Shown: positions 53,591 through 63,202, numbered from the stretch's first letter. The stretch is 64,000 bases of DNA from Streptomyces sp. YIM 121038 (GCF_006088715.1 NZ_CP030772.1:744001-808000), one strand, 5' to 3'. Made by a program: numbers and translations. The notes: generated from the sequence alone by a model not told the origin.

Positions 53591-54817
53591 TTACGCAAGT
53601 TGTGCCCAGAGGTGTTTCAGAGTGCGTTGGGTAGTGCCCAGGGCGTAATCGGGGGTGAGGGCCGGGGCGAGAGCACCGAGATGGCGGTGGAAGGCCGGAA
53701 GCAGGATCGTCATTTCCAGCGTGGCCAGTGATGCTCCGGCGCAGCGGTGGATTCCGAGGGAGAAGCTGATGTGGGTCTCGGCGTTGGTGCGTTGAGGGAT
53801 GAAGGTGTCCGGGTTGTCGTACTGCTGCGGGTCGCGGTTGATGGCGCCGGGCAGGAAGTGGACGCCGCATCCTTCGGGGACGTGCACTCCGGCGATGTCA
53901 AGGTCTTTCACGGCGGCGATGCGCGAGGCATTGATCATGAGTGGCGCTTCGTAGCGGAGGCATTCGTGAATGTAGTTCGTGAGGGTGTCCGGCATGGAGA
54001 CCAGGGGGGCGTGCTGGGGGTGGGCGACGTAGGTGATGAGTGCGTGATCGAGGGCAGCGATGGAGGATTCGTGAGCCCCCATCCACACCACCCACAGCAG
54101 GTTCTGCCGTTCTTCTTCGGTGATGTGGCAGCGGGCCGGAGCGTCTGGTCTGCCCAGCATGTCCAGGGCGGTCCCGGGAGGGGGATCTTCCCTGTCCATG
54201 AGGTCGGCGTAGTAGGCGTACAGGTGGGAGGTGGCCTGGTCTGCCTGGCAGTGGACGGCGTCGGTGGCAGCGGGGTGGAAGGCCGCGAAGGCGCTGTGGA
54301 CGTAGTGCTGCAGCGGAACGCGGTCGGGTTCGGGGATGCCGACGTGGGCGCCGACGGCGTCGGCGACGAACGGAGACGTCAACTCGGTGTGCAGGTCGAC
54401 GGTTTGGCCGTCGAGCAGCCGCTGCTTGATCCCGAGGATGCGCCGGTTGAGGTTCTCGGTGACCTGTACGCGGAGTCGCTCCACGGTGGCCGGGGCGTAC
54501 AGCGGGGAGAGGACCTTGCGCAGTCGTGTGTGTTCGGGGCGGTTCTTATTGACGACGGAGTTCATCATGATGCGCAGGGTATGGGAGGTGGCGTAGCGGG
54601 GGTTGGCGCCGGCCAGCCGGTCCTGGCTCATGCCGCGTAGAGCGGGGTCTTTCATGATGCGGGCATGGCGCCAGGCGCTGATCAGGGCAATGTTGCCGGT
54701 GGGGTTGAGGTAGACGGGATGGTTCGCCCGCAGCCAGCTGTACAGCGGGTAGGGGTTCTCCCGTATCTCGTGCTGCCGCATCAAGTGCAGGACGTCAACG
54801 GGTTCGGTCCAGTGCAT
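53591..54817 (-). CDS. Cytochrome P450
   Basis: 408 residues from ATG 54817. Soluble actinomycete P450: ExxR in HECLRYEAP, heme loop FSLGIHRCAGASLATLE (Cys near 361). The I-helix reads WMGAHESSIAALDH: the acid is Glu and the usual oxygen-activating Thr is Ser, as in some P450s with altered proton delivery. It is 20 bp downstream of the truncated P450 gene and 57 bp upstream of the aldolase gene, so all three were one operon on the minus strand. Confidence 0.9.
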   Translation of the reverse strand: MHWTEPVDVLHLMRQHEIRENPYPLYSWLRANHPVYLNPTGNIALISAWRHARIMKDPALRGMSQDRLAGANPRYATSHTLRIMMNSVVNKNRPEHTRLRKVLSPLYAPATVERLRVQVTENLNRRILGIKQRLLDGQTVDLHTELTSPFVADAVGAHVGIPEPDRVPLQHYVHSAFAAFHPAATDAVHCQADQATSHLYAYYADLMDREDPPPGTALDMLGRPDAPARCHITEEERQNLLWVVWMGAHESSIAALDHALITYVAHPQHAPLVSMPDTLTNYIHECLRYEAPLMINASRIAAVKDLDIAGVHVPEGCGVHFLPGAINRDPQQYDNPDTFIPQRTNAETHISFSLGIHRCAGASLATLEMTILLPAFHRHLGALAPALTPDYALGTTQRTLKHLWAQLA

Positions 54818-54837
54818 GGGGCCTCCTCGCCTCGGTG

Positions 54838-55654
54838 TCAGGCTCCGCGGCTGGGGGAGATGCGCATCGGCAGTTCGGTGGGGCCCTGCAGGGAGTTCGG
54901 AGGCCGCCAGGTCGCAGGCCGCAGGGGGGTGAGGTGGGTGATGCGTTCGGTGAGCACGGCGAGGGCTTCGTGGATCTCAGCGCGCCCCAGGGCGTTGCCG
55001 AGGCAGAAGTGGGCGCCACCGCCGAAGGACAGGTGCGCTTGGGCGTTGGGGCGTGTGAGGTCGATGCGGTACGGATCGGGAAAGACGTCGGGATCACGGT
55101 TCATGGTCGGGATGGCCAGCGTGACGATGGTGCCCGTCGGGATGGCGAGCCCGCCGAGGTCGACGTCTGCGGTGGCAGTTCTGCGCAGGAGACTGGCCAC
55201 CGGGGTGAGGCGGATGATCTCCTCCGCGGTGGCCGGGATCCGGGCGGGATCCTTGCGCAACGCCTGCCACTGCTGGGGGCGGCGGGCGAGGTGTTCGATG
55301 ATGCTTGCGAGCTGCACGCGGGTGGTGTCGGTGCCGGCGACGATGAGTGCGGAGAGCAACTCAATGAGGGTCCGCGGCTCCCAGATGCCGCAGCCGGTCT
55401 CCTGCGCGAGGAGTTCACTGATGAGGTCGCGGCCCGGGGCACCCCGGCGCTGGTCGATCAGACGCGCGGTGTAGGTGTCGATGGCCTGGTGGGCGTCCAG
55501 GGCTTCGGGAACAGCGGCGGAGTCGAAGAAGGCACGGGTCCAGGCGTCGGCGACGCGGGAGAACAGTGCGGTGTCGCTGGTGGGAACACCGAGGGCGGCG
55601 CAGATCACGGGGACGGTGCAGGGGCGGGCAAGGCTGGTGACCGCGTCGCAGATA
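54838..55654 (-). pseudogene. Cytochrome P450, N-terminal part removed by IS630
   Basis: About 271 codons of a P450 remain: SLARPCTVPVICAALGVPTS, I-helix ALIVAGTDTTRVQLASII, ExxR in EEIIRLTP and heme loop FGGGAHFCLGNALGRAE. At 55655 it joins IS630 copy 2 through TA. The missing first third is not found on the far side of the IS. Any product would start within IS sequence and lack substrate-recognition regions. Confidence 0.88.
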
Positions 55655-56758
55655 CTCAGGTTGGATCGGCGATGTCCGGTTCGTCGATCAGCCCGTGGAG
55701 ATCCAGGCCGGTGGTCGGCAGGCAGCCAGCGGTCAGATGCGGCCGGTACTGGATCTTCTTCAGCTTCTGCTTGATCGCCCGGGTCAGGTGCGCGAGGTCG
55801 GTCGCGGCGAAGTCGGCCAGTGATCGTTTGAGCAGGCTCCAGGTTCCTTCCTGCGGATTGATCTCGGGTGCGTACGGCGGCAGGTGGAAGAAGACGAGCC
55901 AGTCCTTGTGTTCCGCCTCGAAGTCGAAGAGCTCCTGCTGGAGATGCACGTTCAGGTTGTCCCACACCCACACCACGGGGGTGCCGAGTTCGGTGTGCAC
56001 CATGCGGATGAAGTCCCGGTAGTCGTTCCAGGTGAAGGTCTTCGGCTCGCCTCGTCGCTGGTGGTAGACGTGCAGCTTGAAGAACATCCGCGGCCGACAA
56101 TCGGGCTTGAAGCACACCGCGTCGGCGACGTTTACCCGGCCTCCGCGCCGCCCGGCCACCCGCACCACGGGTCTGGCCCCGCGCGGCGCCCAGGTGGTGC
56201 GCGGTACTTTACCCGCGGCCACACCTCGGCCTTCCACACCTCGATGGCCGCCTCGTCGCGTTCCAGTGCGCGGCGGACGGGAACCTGGCAGCTCCAGCCG
56301 TGCCGGCGCAGCAGCCGCCACACCCCCTGGATCGTGTAGCCGACGTGGAACAGCCGCCCGATCAGCAGCTTTACGCGCTTGAGCGTCCAGCCCTGGTCCT
56401 CGTCACCGAAGCCGTGTGCCAGCGGGCCGCGACGCAACCCGCTCTCCAGCCGCTGCCATTGCCGCGGGCTGAGCCGCTCCACCGCCATCGGCCCCGCCGA
56501 TGCCAACGCCGCCGCACCTCCGCGCCGCCAGGCCGCCTTCCACCGGCGCACCGACCGGTCCGTCACCCGCAGCTCCGCGGCGATCTGCGCCGTGCCGGCC
56601 CCGGCCTCGAACCATCTGGCCGCCTCCAGCCGCACGGCCTCCCGCTTCTCCTGCTCCGCGGGCGTCAGCCCACCCCCTTGCGCATACCGCATGCCGCCGT
56701 CGTACCGCAGGGATCACCGCTCGTCACGGCCGCCCGGACATCACCGATTCAACCTGAG
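55655..56758 (-). mobile_element. IS630-family element, copy 2 (1104 bp)
   Basis: Same length, ends and orientation as the element at 7079-8182; every translated frame compared is identical. TA lies on each side (55653-55654, 56759-56760). Left flank is a P450, right flank an IS30 transposase in mid-gene. Confidence 0.9.
55656..56692 (-). pseudogene. IS630 transposase (copy 2), same internal deletion as copy 1
   Basis: Both halves match copy 1, including the join KVP to TTWAPRGARP that removes the first catalytic Asp. The defect is thus older than the duplication. Confidence 0.85.
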
Positions 56759-56760
56759 TA

Positions 56761-57705
56761 AGAAGAAGTACTTCGAGCTGCTGCGCGAGGGATACAAAGG
56801 TGCTGCCGCTGCTCGGCGGGTGGGGGTATCCACCAGCTGCGGTTCGTTGTGGTTCATCGATGCTGAAAGCATGATCGTTCCCGACCCCGGCCCGATATCC
56901 CCGCGCTTCCTCACGCAGGACGACCGCATCGCCATCGCTGACGGACTCCACGCCCAGCAGGGCGTCAAGCAGATCGCCGCGTCGATCGGCAAGAGCTTTC
57001 AGACCGTCTACCGGGAGGTCAAGCGCAACGCGAAGCCGGACGGCCGCTACAACCCCTGGCGGGCTCACAATCAGGCCCTGCTGCGGCGCCACCGCCCCAG
57101 GCAAGAGAAGATCCGGGCCAGCAGCCGCTACGGACGCTGGTGCGCGAGAAGCTCACCCAGAAGTGGTCACCGCAGCAGATCGCCCGCTACCTGGCCCGCG
57201 AGCACACCCACAACCCTGCGATGCGGGCCTGCCATGAGACAATCTACCGGGCCCTGTTCGCTGGCCTCCTCGGCCGACGCGACGCCAAACTCCGCACCGG
57301 CCGTACTCGCCGCAAGAAGCAGCGCCGCGGCGTCCCCACCCTGAACAAGATCAAGAACATGACGCTCATTCACGAGCGTCCCGCTGAGGTCAACGACCGC
57401 ACGATTCCTGGGCATTGGGAGGGCGACCTCATCATCGGCCGAGGACAGAGCTCGGCGATCGGCACCCTCGTCGAGCGCACCACCCGCTACGTTCACCTGA
57501 TCCACCTGCCCGGCGGCTGGAAGGCCCCGCAGGTCCGCAACGCGCTGATCACGCAGACCGCGCACATCCCGCCCCAGCTGAAGAAGTCCCTCACCTGGGA
57601 CCAGGGCCGTGAGCTGACCCTGCACGAGGATATCGAGGCCCTGACCGGCTTTCGGATCTACTTCTGTGAGCCCCACTCGCCCTGGCAGCGCGGCACAAAC
57701 GAGAA
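56761..57705 (+). pseudogene. IS30 transposase, N-terminal and core part
   Basis: The first frame has YFELLREGYKGAAAARRVGV and a helix-turn-helix (QGVKQIAASIGKSFQTVYRE). Near 57130 it shifts frame and continues KLTQKWSPQQIARYLAREHT, GHWEGDLIIGRGQSSAIGTL (first Asp), KSLTWDQGRELTLHEDI (second Asp) and PHSPWQRGTNE (third residue) at the ISKra4 junction. Confidence 0.82.
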
Positions 57706-57789
57706 GGGTGCGGATCCTCTGAAGTGATTCGTCGAAACGCGGTAGTTGTCACAGGGGGTGACACCAGACCGACTGCGACGGTGTTGTCG

Positions 57790-58457
57790 CTACCCCGTTG
57801 AACGCAGCTCAGCGCATTCCTCGGCGAAGGCGCAGAGTCGGCGGATCAGGCTCAGGTAGGTCACGTAGGCGTTGGCGTGCTGCCTGTCGGGTCTGTCCTG
57901 GAGCCACTGATGCCACAGTCCGTCCGGAGTTAGGAAGCGGGCGGCCTTGTTGTCGCTGAGGTTCAGGTCGATGTACAGAAGGGCGCCCATCGCTACGAGT
58001 TGGTCGTAGTCGAGGTCGGGGCGGCCCAGGTAGCGATCAAGGTAAGCGGTCAAGTGATCGGCGTCCTCCGGTGTGCCGAAGGAGGCCAGAGCCACGCAGT
58101 ATGCCAAGCCTGTGCAGCAGACCTCGCTGGCCAGCAGGAGCTCCCCAAGGCGCTCGCGGAACTCGGTCCGGCGAGACACGGCGATGAGCCATGCGGCGGT
58201 TCGTCGCTCACGCCACCCGCCCTCAAGAAGGGTGAGGAGTTCATGCGCGGTGATGAGCTCGGCATCCTCGGCAAGACGTCGCGCGAATTGGCCGTACTCG
58301 GGTTCGTCAAACTGCCGCCGAGCTTCAGATAGCGGCGGCCAGGCGTTACGTAGCGGCGGACCAGGTCCAGAAGTTCGGCGTCCTCGTTGGCATAGCGCAC
58401 CACAGGATCCTGACTCGACGAGGGCAATCGGGCCAGCACTTTTCGATGCGGGATCAA
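57790..58457 (-). pseudogene. DUF6000-like cargo gene, frameshifted
   Basis: Starts at a TTG (58457) overlapping the transposase stop. The first part reads NEDAELLDLVRRYVTPGRRY then LKLGGSLTNP. At about 58312 one C is missing, and the sense continues EYGQFARRLAEDAELITAHE, RRTAAWLIAVSRRTEFRERL and GTPEDADHLTAYLDRYLGRP. This order of motifs resembles DUF6000 proteins of Streptomyces. Function of the family is unknown to me. Confidence 0.6.
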
Positions 58458-60058
58458 GCAGAGAGGCCGTAGTTTTGCTGGTTGGGGCTGGGATAGAGAC
58501 GTTGGTGTTCGCGGGCCGAGTGGAAGATCCAGTAGCCCTCGAAGTCGCCGTTCGTGATCAGTGAACGGAGTCGGAGGACGGCTTCGGCGCCGGTGAGGCC
58601 CCAGCGGGCTCCGGTGATGTCCAGGCGGTCGCCGATCAGGTGGCGGCAGGCACCTTCGATCGCGCCGGTGGCGATCGGCCAGCCCGCGGCCAGGGCAATG
58701 TCGTAGCGGAGCTGGTCGAGGTGACCAGTCAGATAGCGACGACAGATATCGACGGCTTCTCGTCGGCTGGCGCGGAGGCCGGCCTGTTCAGCTTGGGTGC
58801 TCATCTCCTGGGCGGCGCGGAATGCTTGACCTGCAAGGATCATGGTCAGATGGTCGGCGACCCAGGCGTCGGCCTCTGCGCTGCCGACCTTGTGGAAGGC
58901 ATGGGCCGCGGTCCAGACATACTCGGTGACGTGCACGAAATCCAGGAGCACGTTGATCGTGCAGCCGCGACGGGCAGCCTCCTTCTGGATCAGGTCGAGT
59001 TGGTGGCGGGCGCCGTCGACCAGAACAACCCAGCAGCGTTGGTGACCGGGATCGCGGGCTTCGGCCTGGGCGAAGACGTCGGCGATGACCTTCTCAGGCG
59101 GATGCAGGAGGGAAGCAGTGCACCACTTCCGTATCGCGGCCGGGCCGCGGCGGATGCGGCGGCGGGTGCTGCGGCCGCCGGGCGGATGGATCACATCGTG
59201 CGGGCGCCGGGGAGCGGGGACGGCGTCGAAGACGCAGGCCACGGTGGCCATCCTCTTGCGGTTGGGCTTCTCGCCCGGCGCAAGTCGGCTGCGATGTCCG
59301 GACTCGGCGGCGAGACGGGCTCTTTGAGTGGCGGGCCGCAATGCCTCCGGTCGCATGACCACGCCCTTGCCGTCGACCTCGATGACCAGCAGGACGTCCC
59401 GGCTGCTGGGGACGGGAATGTGCTGCTGGTAGAAGGAGTCGATGTCGCCGGAGGCGGCGGCCACGAGTTGTTCAAGACGGCGCTTGCCCAGCACGGGTCC
59501 GCAGCGTCGCTCGATCGCCTGCTGAGACTGGTCGAACGAGCCTCGGACCGCCTCGGTCACCGCCAGGCGCCGCAGTCCCATCGAGTGCCGACCCGCGGGA
59601 AGCGACAGCGTCGCATCGGCCGGGTGGACGTTGGCCATCGACGGGCCTCGATAGGCCATGCGTTTCACCCGCACCAGGCCGAACATGCAGGCCAGCCAGC
59701 GTGCATGGCCCGTCTCCCGCCACGGACGCGACCGCCCGTCCGAGCCGGTCACTCGTGGCCGGGCTTCCCGCCTGGCTGCCTCTTGTTCCCTGCGGGCCCG
59801 CAGATCCAGGTGATCCTGCAGTAGCTGCCGCAGCAGCCCGCGTCCGGCTTCTTCCAGGTGTTCTTCCAGCTCAGCATGGGTCAACGACTGGGCTGGCTCG
59901 CCTTGCAAGGTGCGTAACAGCGATTCGAAGGCACTGACCGAGCCGGCAAACAGGTCAGCACTCACGCTTGTGTCATACGGTTCCATCCCGGGGCTCTTCT
60001 CGGCGGGCGTCGATTTGGTTGGCACCTTCGACTCTAAGGAGAAGAGCCCCTTCCTCAA
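58454..60058 (-). CDS. ISKra4-family transposase
   Basis: Up to 534 residues from a TTG at 60058; an ATG at 59985 is an alternative. Motif order of the family: ARWLACMFGLVRVKRMAYRG, PADATLSLPAGRHSMGLRRL, the first Asp in DVLLVIEVDGKGVVMRPEAL, the second in CWVVLVDGARHQLDLIQKEA, VLLDFVHVTEYVWTAAHAFH, and the late Glu in AAGWPIATGAIEGACRHLIG. The frame is intact. The start overlaps the stop of the coiled-coil/winged-helix gene (TTGA) and the end overlaps the DUF6000-like gene the same way. Confidence 0.87.
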   Translation of the reverse strand: MRKGLFSLESKVPTKSTPAEKSPGMEPYDTSVSADLFAGSVSAFESLLRTLQGEPAQSLTHAELEEHLEEAGRGLLRQLLQDHLDLRARREQEAARREARPRVTGSDGRSRPWRETGHARWLACMFGLVRVKRMAYRGPSMANVHPADATLSLPAGRHSMGLRRLAVTEAVRGSFDQSQQAIERRCGPVLGKRRLEQLVAAASGDIDSFYQQHIPVPSSRDVLLVIEVDGKGVVMRPEALRPATQRARLAAESGHRSRLAPGEKPNRKRMATVACVFDAVPAPRRPHDVIHPPGGRSTRRRIRRGPAAIRKWCTASLLHPPEKVIADVFAQAEARDPGHQRCWVVLVDGARHQLDLIQKEAARRGCTINVLLDFVHVTEYVWTAAHAFHKVGSAEADAWVADHLTMILAGQAFRAAQEMSTQAEQAGLRASRREAVDICRRYLTGHLDQLRYDIALAAGWPIATGAIEGACRHLIGDRLDITGARWGLTGAEAVLRLRSLITNGDFEGYWIFHSAREHQRLYPSPNQQNYGLSA

Positions 60059-60603
60059 GAGGAGTTGGACCCCGTTTCCGTCTCGTGACGGGCCACCGTG
60101 AACAGGCCCGGATCACCCTCAGCCAGCCAGCCCCTGGCGACCAGCCGCTTCAGCTTCCCCCGTGTCCCCTCGATCTTCCCCACCTCGGCAGGCAACCCGA
60201 TCCTCGGCACGACCTGCTTGGCCCGCACCGGCCCCGGCGCATCCCGGACCACTTCCACGATGTCCCGGTAGATCTTCGGGAGTGCACCTGTTTCCATCCC
60301 CGGCCGCCAGTGGGGCACCGCCAGCACCCCCACCATCTGCCGCTCGGCTCCGGCGTACGCAGATGAATCCTCGGCGTCCTCCGCCCCGACTGCCTCCGGC
60401 TCGGCATCCACCGCGGCGGATGCATCAGCCGACATCTCGGCCATCACCTCGGACACCGTATCCCGAGCGATCCGCAACCGCTGCAGATGCTCACGAGCCT
60501 CCTCCAACCGACCCGTCACCTCGGCCAGTTGTTCCTCAAGCTCGTCCACCCGCACCCGGGCAATCGCCTCCCGGGCCTCCAACTCCTCGAACAACGAGCC
60601 CAT
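60055..60603 (-). CDS. ISKra4-associated coiled-coil/winged-helix protein
   Basis: 182 residues from ATG 60603, chosen because GGAGGAGG lies eight bases upstream. Residues 5-55 form a long coiled coil (FEELEAREAIARVRVDELEE, QLAEVTGRLEEAREHLQRLR). An acidic Ala/Glu linker follows. The C-terminal 80 residues look like a winged helix (GALPKIYRDIVEVVRDAPGP, VRAKQVVPRIGLPAEVGKIE, GTRGKLKRLVARGWLAEGDP). It is coupled to the transposase by a 4-bp overlap. A similar protein accompanies ISKra4 element 2 and the IS5 gene at 12445. Probably a DNA-binding partner or regulator of transposition; no characterised homologue known to me. Confidence 0.68.
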   Translation of the reverse strand: MGSLFEELEAREAIARVRVDELEEQLAEVTGRLEEAREHLQRLRIARDTVSEVMAEMSADASAAVDAEPEAVGAEDAEDSSAYAGAERQMVGVLAVPHWRPGMETGALPKIYRDIVEVVRDAPGPVRAKQVVPRIGLPAEVGKIEGTRGKLKRLVARGWLAEGDPGLFTVARHETETGSNSS

Positions 60604-60705
60604 CAGGATCGCCTCCTCCACCGTCCACGGTAGAGAGGACCCAGGCCGAGCACACCCCGATCAGCACCGACCTACTGGCTGCTTCCCTTCAGAAGAACCG
60701 CACCC

Positions 60706-60888
60706 AAACGAGAACACGAATGGCCTGCTGCGGCAGTACTTTCCCAAGGGCACCGACCTGTCCACCCACACCGCCCGCGACCTCCACGAAGTCGCTCGCC
60801 AGCTCAAACGCCGCCCCCGCATCATCCTCGGCGACAGGACCCCCGCCGAGGCCATGCGAGAATGCCTCACAGGCCCATTGACCAGGTG
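60706..60888 (+). pseudogene. IS30 transposase, C-terminal part
   Basis: Reads NTNGLLRQYFPKGTDLSTHT, then RDLHEVARQLKRRPRIILGD and ends TPAEAMRECLTGPLTR-stop. It rejoins the piece ending at 57705 through the AAACGAGAA duplication. Confidence 0.85.
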
Positions 60889-60904
60889 ATTCGCAACCAT
60901 TGCT

Positions 60905-61463
60905 GGAAACCGCCCGCGGCCCAGGGGCCGGTTCTGCCAGTCGGCCATCCCCTCCATCACCGCGTCGGTGATCGTCGAGATGGTCGTCTTGGAGACCTCG
61001 GCGCCCTCCACCTCAGCCAGATGAGCCGGGATCTCCCCGTGCGTGAGCCCCTTCGCCGAGAGCGACAGCACCATCTCGTCCACCCCGGTCAGCCGGCGCT
61101 GACGTTTCTTGACGATCTGCGGCTCGAACGAGGCCTCCCGCGGTCCCGGGGCACCTCGATCTCGACCGGCCCGACGTCCGTCAGCACGGTCTTGGACCGC
61201 TTGCCGTTCCTTGAGTTGCCGCCGTTCTTGCCCGCCGGGTCGTGTTTGTCATAGCCGAGGTGATCCGTCATCTCACCGTCGAGCGCGGACTCCAGCAGCC
61301 GCTTCGTCAACTGCTGCAACAGCCCACCCTCGCCCGTCAGCTGCAGCCCATCGGCCTGGGCCCGGGCCACGAGCTCCTCAAGGAACCGCTCATCCAGCCC
61401 GGCTGACGGCATCTTCTTCGCATCGGCCGGAGACTCCGCCGCGACTACGTTCTCGCTGGTCAT
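60905..61463 (-). pseudogene. IS256-family transposase, N-terminal part, frameshifted
   Basis: From 61463: LQLTGEGGLLQQLTKRLLES, GEMTDHLGYDKHDPAGKNGG, SKTVLTDVGPVEIEVPRDR. Near 61150 it shifts frame to DEMVLSLSAKGLTHGEIPAH and VSKTTISTITDAVMEGMADW, then ends at the IS30 border. The DDE core is missing. Confidence 0.8.
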
Positions 61464-61487
61464 ACAGGTGATCCTCCATGATCGGAG

Positions 61488-62042
61488 TTACACCGTTCCT
61501 TTTGCAGGCCCAGCGGGAGGTCTGTTCAGTTTCCGAGTGGCGCCCTTGAGTAGTGCCTGCGGGGTCGTTCCCAGCGCCTCCGCCTGCCGGCTGGTCAGCA
61601 GCGCGGTCAGGCATACGGTCGCGCCGTACAGGGCGTGTATCCCGATGGCGCCCTGTTCCTGGACGGCGCTGGCGTACGCCGTGTTGGTGACGGCGACGGC
61701 CTCGTCCAGTCCGCATTGCCCGGCGGCCCGCTTCGCCCAGACCGTCAGCACGCGCGGCACGAGCGAGCTGACAGCGGCGTCCTGCTGGAGGGCCGATGCC
61801 AGCATGGTGCGCAAATGCCCTTCGCAGTGGTCGGGCTGATGGTCGTTCCACAGCAGTCCGGCGAGCTGGCTGGTCACCATGGCCAGGTGCTGCACGCCCC
61901 GCGCGCCGTTGAGGTTCCCCGCTTCTCGCAGCGCGGTCGAGGTCACCGCGATGGCCAGGGACTGCGGCACCGCCGGGTCGTTCCAGGCCCGCAGCGCACG
62001 CAGGGCGAGTGTCTGGGAGGTCTGCTGCAACAGGATCGTCAC
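61488..62042 (-). CDS. Hypothetical protein
   Basis: 184 residues from a GTG at 62042, whose GTGA overlaps the stop of an upstream frame ending VPDLARYRKAARLVGEP. It is helical throughout (LALRALRAWNDPAVPQSLAI, HLRTMLASALQQDAAVSSLV, LLTSRQAEALGTTPQALLKG) with no recognised domain. The truncated upstream frame suggests it was the second gene of an operon whose first gene was lost to the neighbouring IS remnant. Could be a TPR-like regulator tail; function unknown. Confidence 0.5.
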   Translation of the reverse strand: MTILLQQTSQTLALRALRAWNDPAVPQSLAIAVTSTALREAGNLNGARGVQHLAMVTSQLAGLLWNDHQPDHCEGHLRTMLASALQQDAAVSSLVPRVLTVWAKRAAGQCGLDEAVAVTNTAYASAVQEQGAIGIHALYGATVCLTALLTSRQAEALGTTPQALLKGATRKLNRPPAGPAKGTV

Positions 62043-62124
62043 GGCTCCCCAACGAGGCGAGCAGCCTTTCGGTAGCGGGCCAGGTCCGGGACGGTGAACG
62101 AGCGGCCGGGTTACTGAACCGTTT

Positions 62125-62337
62125 TCATCTTGAATGACTGCAGGTCATCAGGGTGTGGATGGCCTGGACGGCAGTGCCGATGCGACGGGTGGAACATCGG
62201 GCTCGTCGCAGGAGGCGTCAGGACTTCAGCTGGGCGAAGGCGCGCTCGTCAGGGGCCCTCGGCCGGGCGTGGTCACGGTTGAACTGCTGGTAGTGCTCGG
62301 GTTGTTCGCGGTGATGTTTGAAGGGGGTGCGGACGGT
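62125..62337 (-). pseudogene. IS5-family transposase, C-terminal remnant
   Basis: Reads REQPEHYQQFNRDHARPRAP, DERAFAQLKS, a TGA where the relative at 34236-34890 has Trp, then RLLRRARCSTRRIGTAVQAI and HTLMTCS. Closely related to that copy. Confidence 0.7.
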
Positions 62338-62394
62338 TGACCCGACGCCCTGGCAGGCGGGGTCGGCCAGGATGAGGATCTGCGCGGCGCTGGA

Positions 62395-63202
62395 CGAGCC
62401 GCTGACCGCGTTCCGTACCCGTGCGCTGGATCATGTCCGCTTCCCCTACGTTTACCTGGACGCGACCTACTGCAAAGCGCGGGTGAACCACCAGATCGTC
62501 TCGCGGGCCGTCGTGGTCGCCACCGGCATCACCGAGGAGGGAGGCCGCGAGGTCCCCGGCCTGATGGCCGGCGACAGCGAGAGCGAGGCGTTCTGGAAGG
62601 AGTTCCTGCGCTCCCTGCGCGAACGCGGTCTGTCCGGGGTCCGCCTCGTCGTCACCGGCCAGCACTCGGGCCTGGTCGCCGCGGTCCGCAAGGTGATGCT
62701 CGGCGCCGCCTGGCAGCGGTACAGGGTGCATTTCCTGCGCAACGTCTTCGGCGTGATCGACCAGGACTCCGGGGAGATGGTTGCCGCGACGATCCGCACC
62801 GTCTTCACCCAGCCCGCCGCGGAACTCGTGCGCGCCCAGCTGGACACCGTCGCCGACATGCCCGGCGCCCAGTTCCCCCAGGCCAAAGCCATGCTGCTGG
62901 GCGCGAAGGAAGATCTGACCGCGTTCGCGGACTTCCCGCCCAGGCACTGGAAGAAGATCCAGTCGACGAACCCGCTGGAGCGGATTGACCGGGAGATCAA
63001 GCGCGGGGCCGACGCCGTCCAGGTCTTCCCCAACGACGACGCACTGCTGCGGCTGGTCACCGCCGTGCTCTTCGAGATGCACGACGAATGGACCGCCTTC
63101 CCCCGCCGCTACCTCCCCGAAGGCAGCATGGAAAGGCTCTACCGTGAGCTCCCCGAAAGCGCCCCGGCACTACCGAACGCCACGGACACGCCCGCCAGTT
63201 GA
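62395..63202 (+). pseudogene. IS256-family transposase, C-terminal two thirds
   Basis: Starts in mid-gene with RFPYVYLDATYCKARVNHQI (first Asp). The second catalytic site is altered: LVVTGQHSGLVAAVRKV, where the family has Asp-Ala-His. The third is kept (TNPLERIDREIKRGADAVQV). The 5' third is absent, so it cannot act. Confidence 0.82.

Larger units (their letters stand above)
57706..60705 (-). mobile_element. ISKra4-family element 1 (3000 bp) with cargo
   Basis: Inverted ends GGGTGCGGATCCTCTGAAG (57706) and GGGTGCGGTTCTTCTGAAG (reverse strand, from 60705), with the 9-bp duplication AAACGAGAA (57697-57705, 60706-60714). It contains three minus-strand genes in the order coiled-coil/winged-helix protein, transposase, DUF6000-like protein, joined by two 4-bp TTGA overlaps. 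Confidence 0.88.
56759..60888 (+). mobile_element. IS30-family element, 5'-truncated and split by ISKra4
   Basis: IS30 transposase coding runs from 56761 to 57705 and resumes at 60706-60888. The 9-bp AAACGAGAA is duplicated at the two edges of the insert. The 5' end was replaced by IS630 copy 2. The right end lies close to the IS256 fragment. Confidence 0.8.

Noticed and set aside
8185..55654. Idea that P450 (55654) and the DNA right of IS630 copy 1 were once contiguous
   Set aside because: The joined frame is open but the upstream residues do not look like a P450 N-terminus.
61468..61839. Plus-strand frame opposite the hypothetical gene at 61488
   Set aside because: The minus-strand frame has a helical protein-like composition and an overlapping upstream stop, so it is the better candidate.
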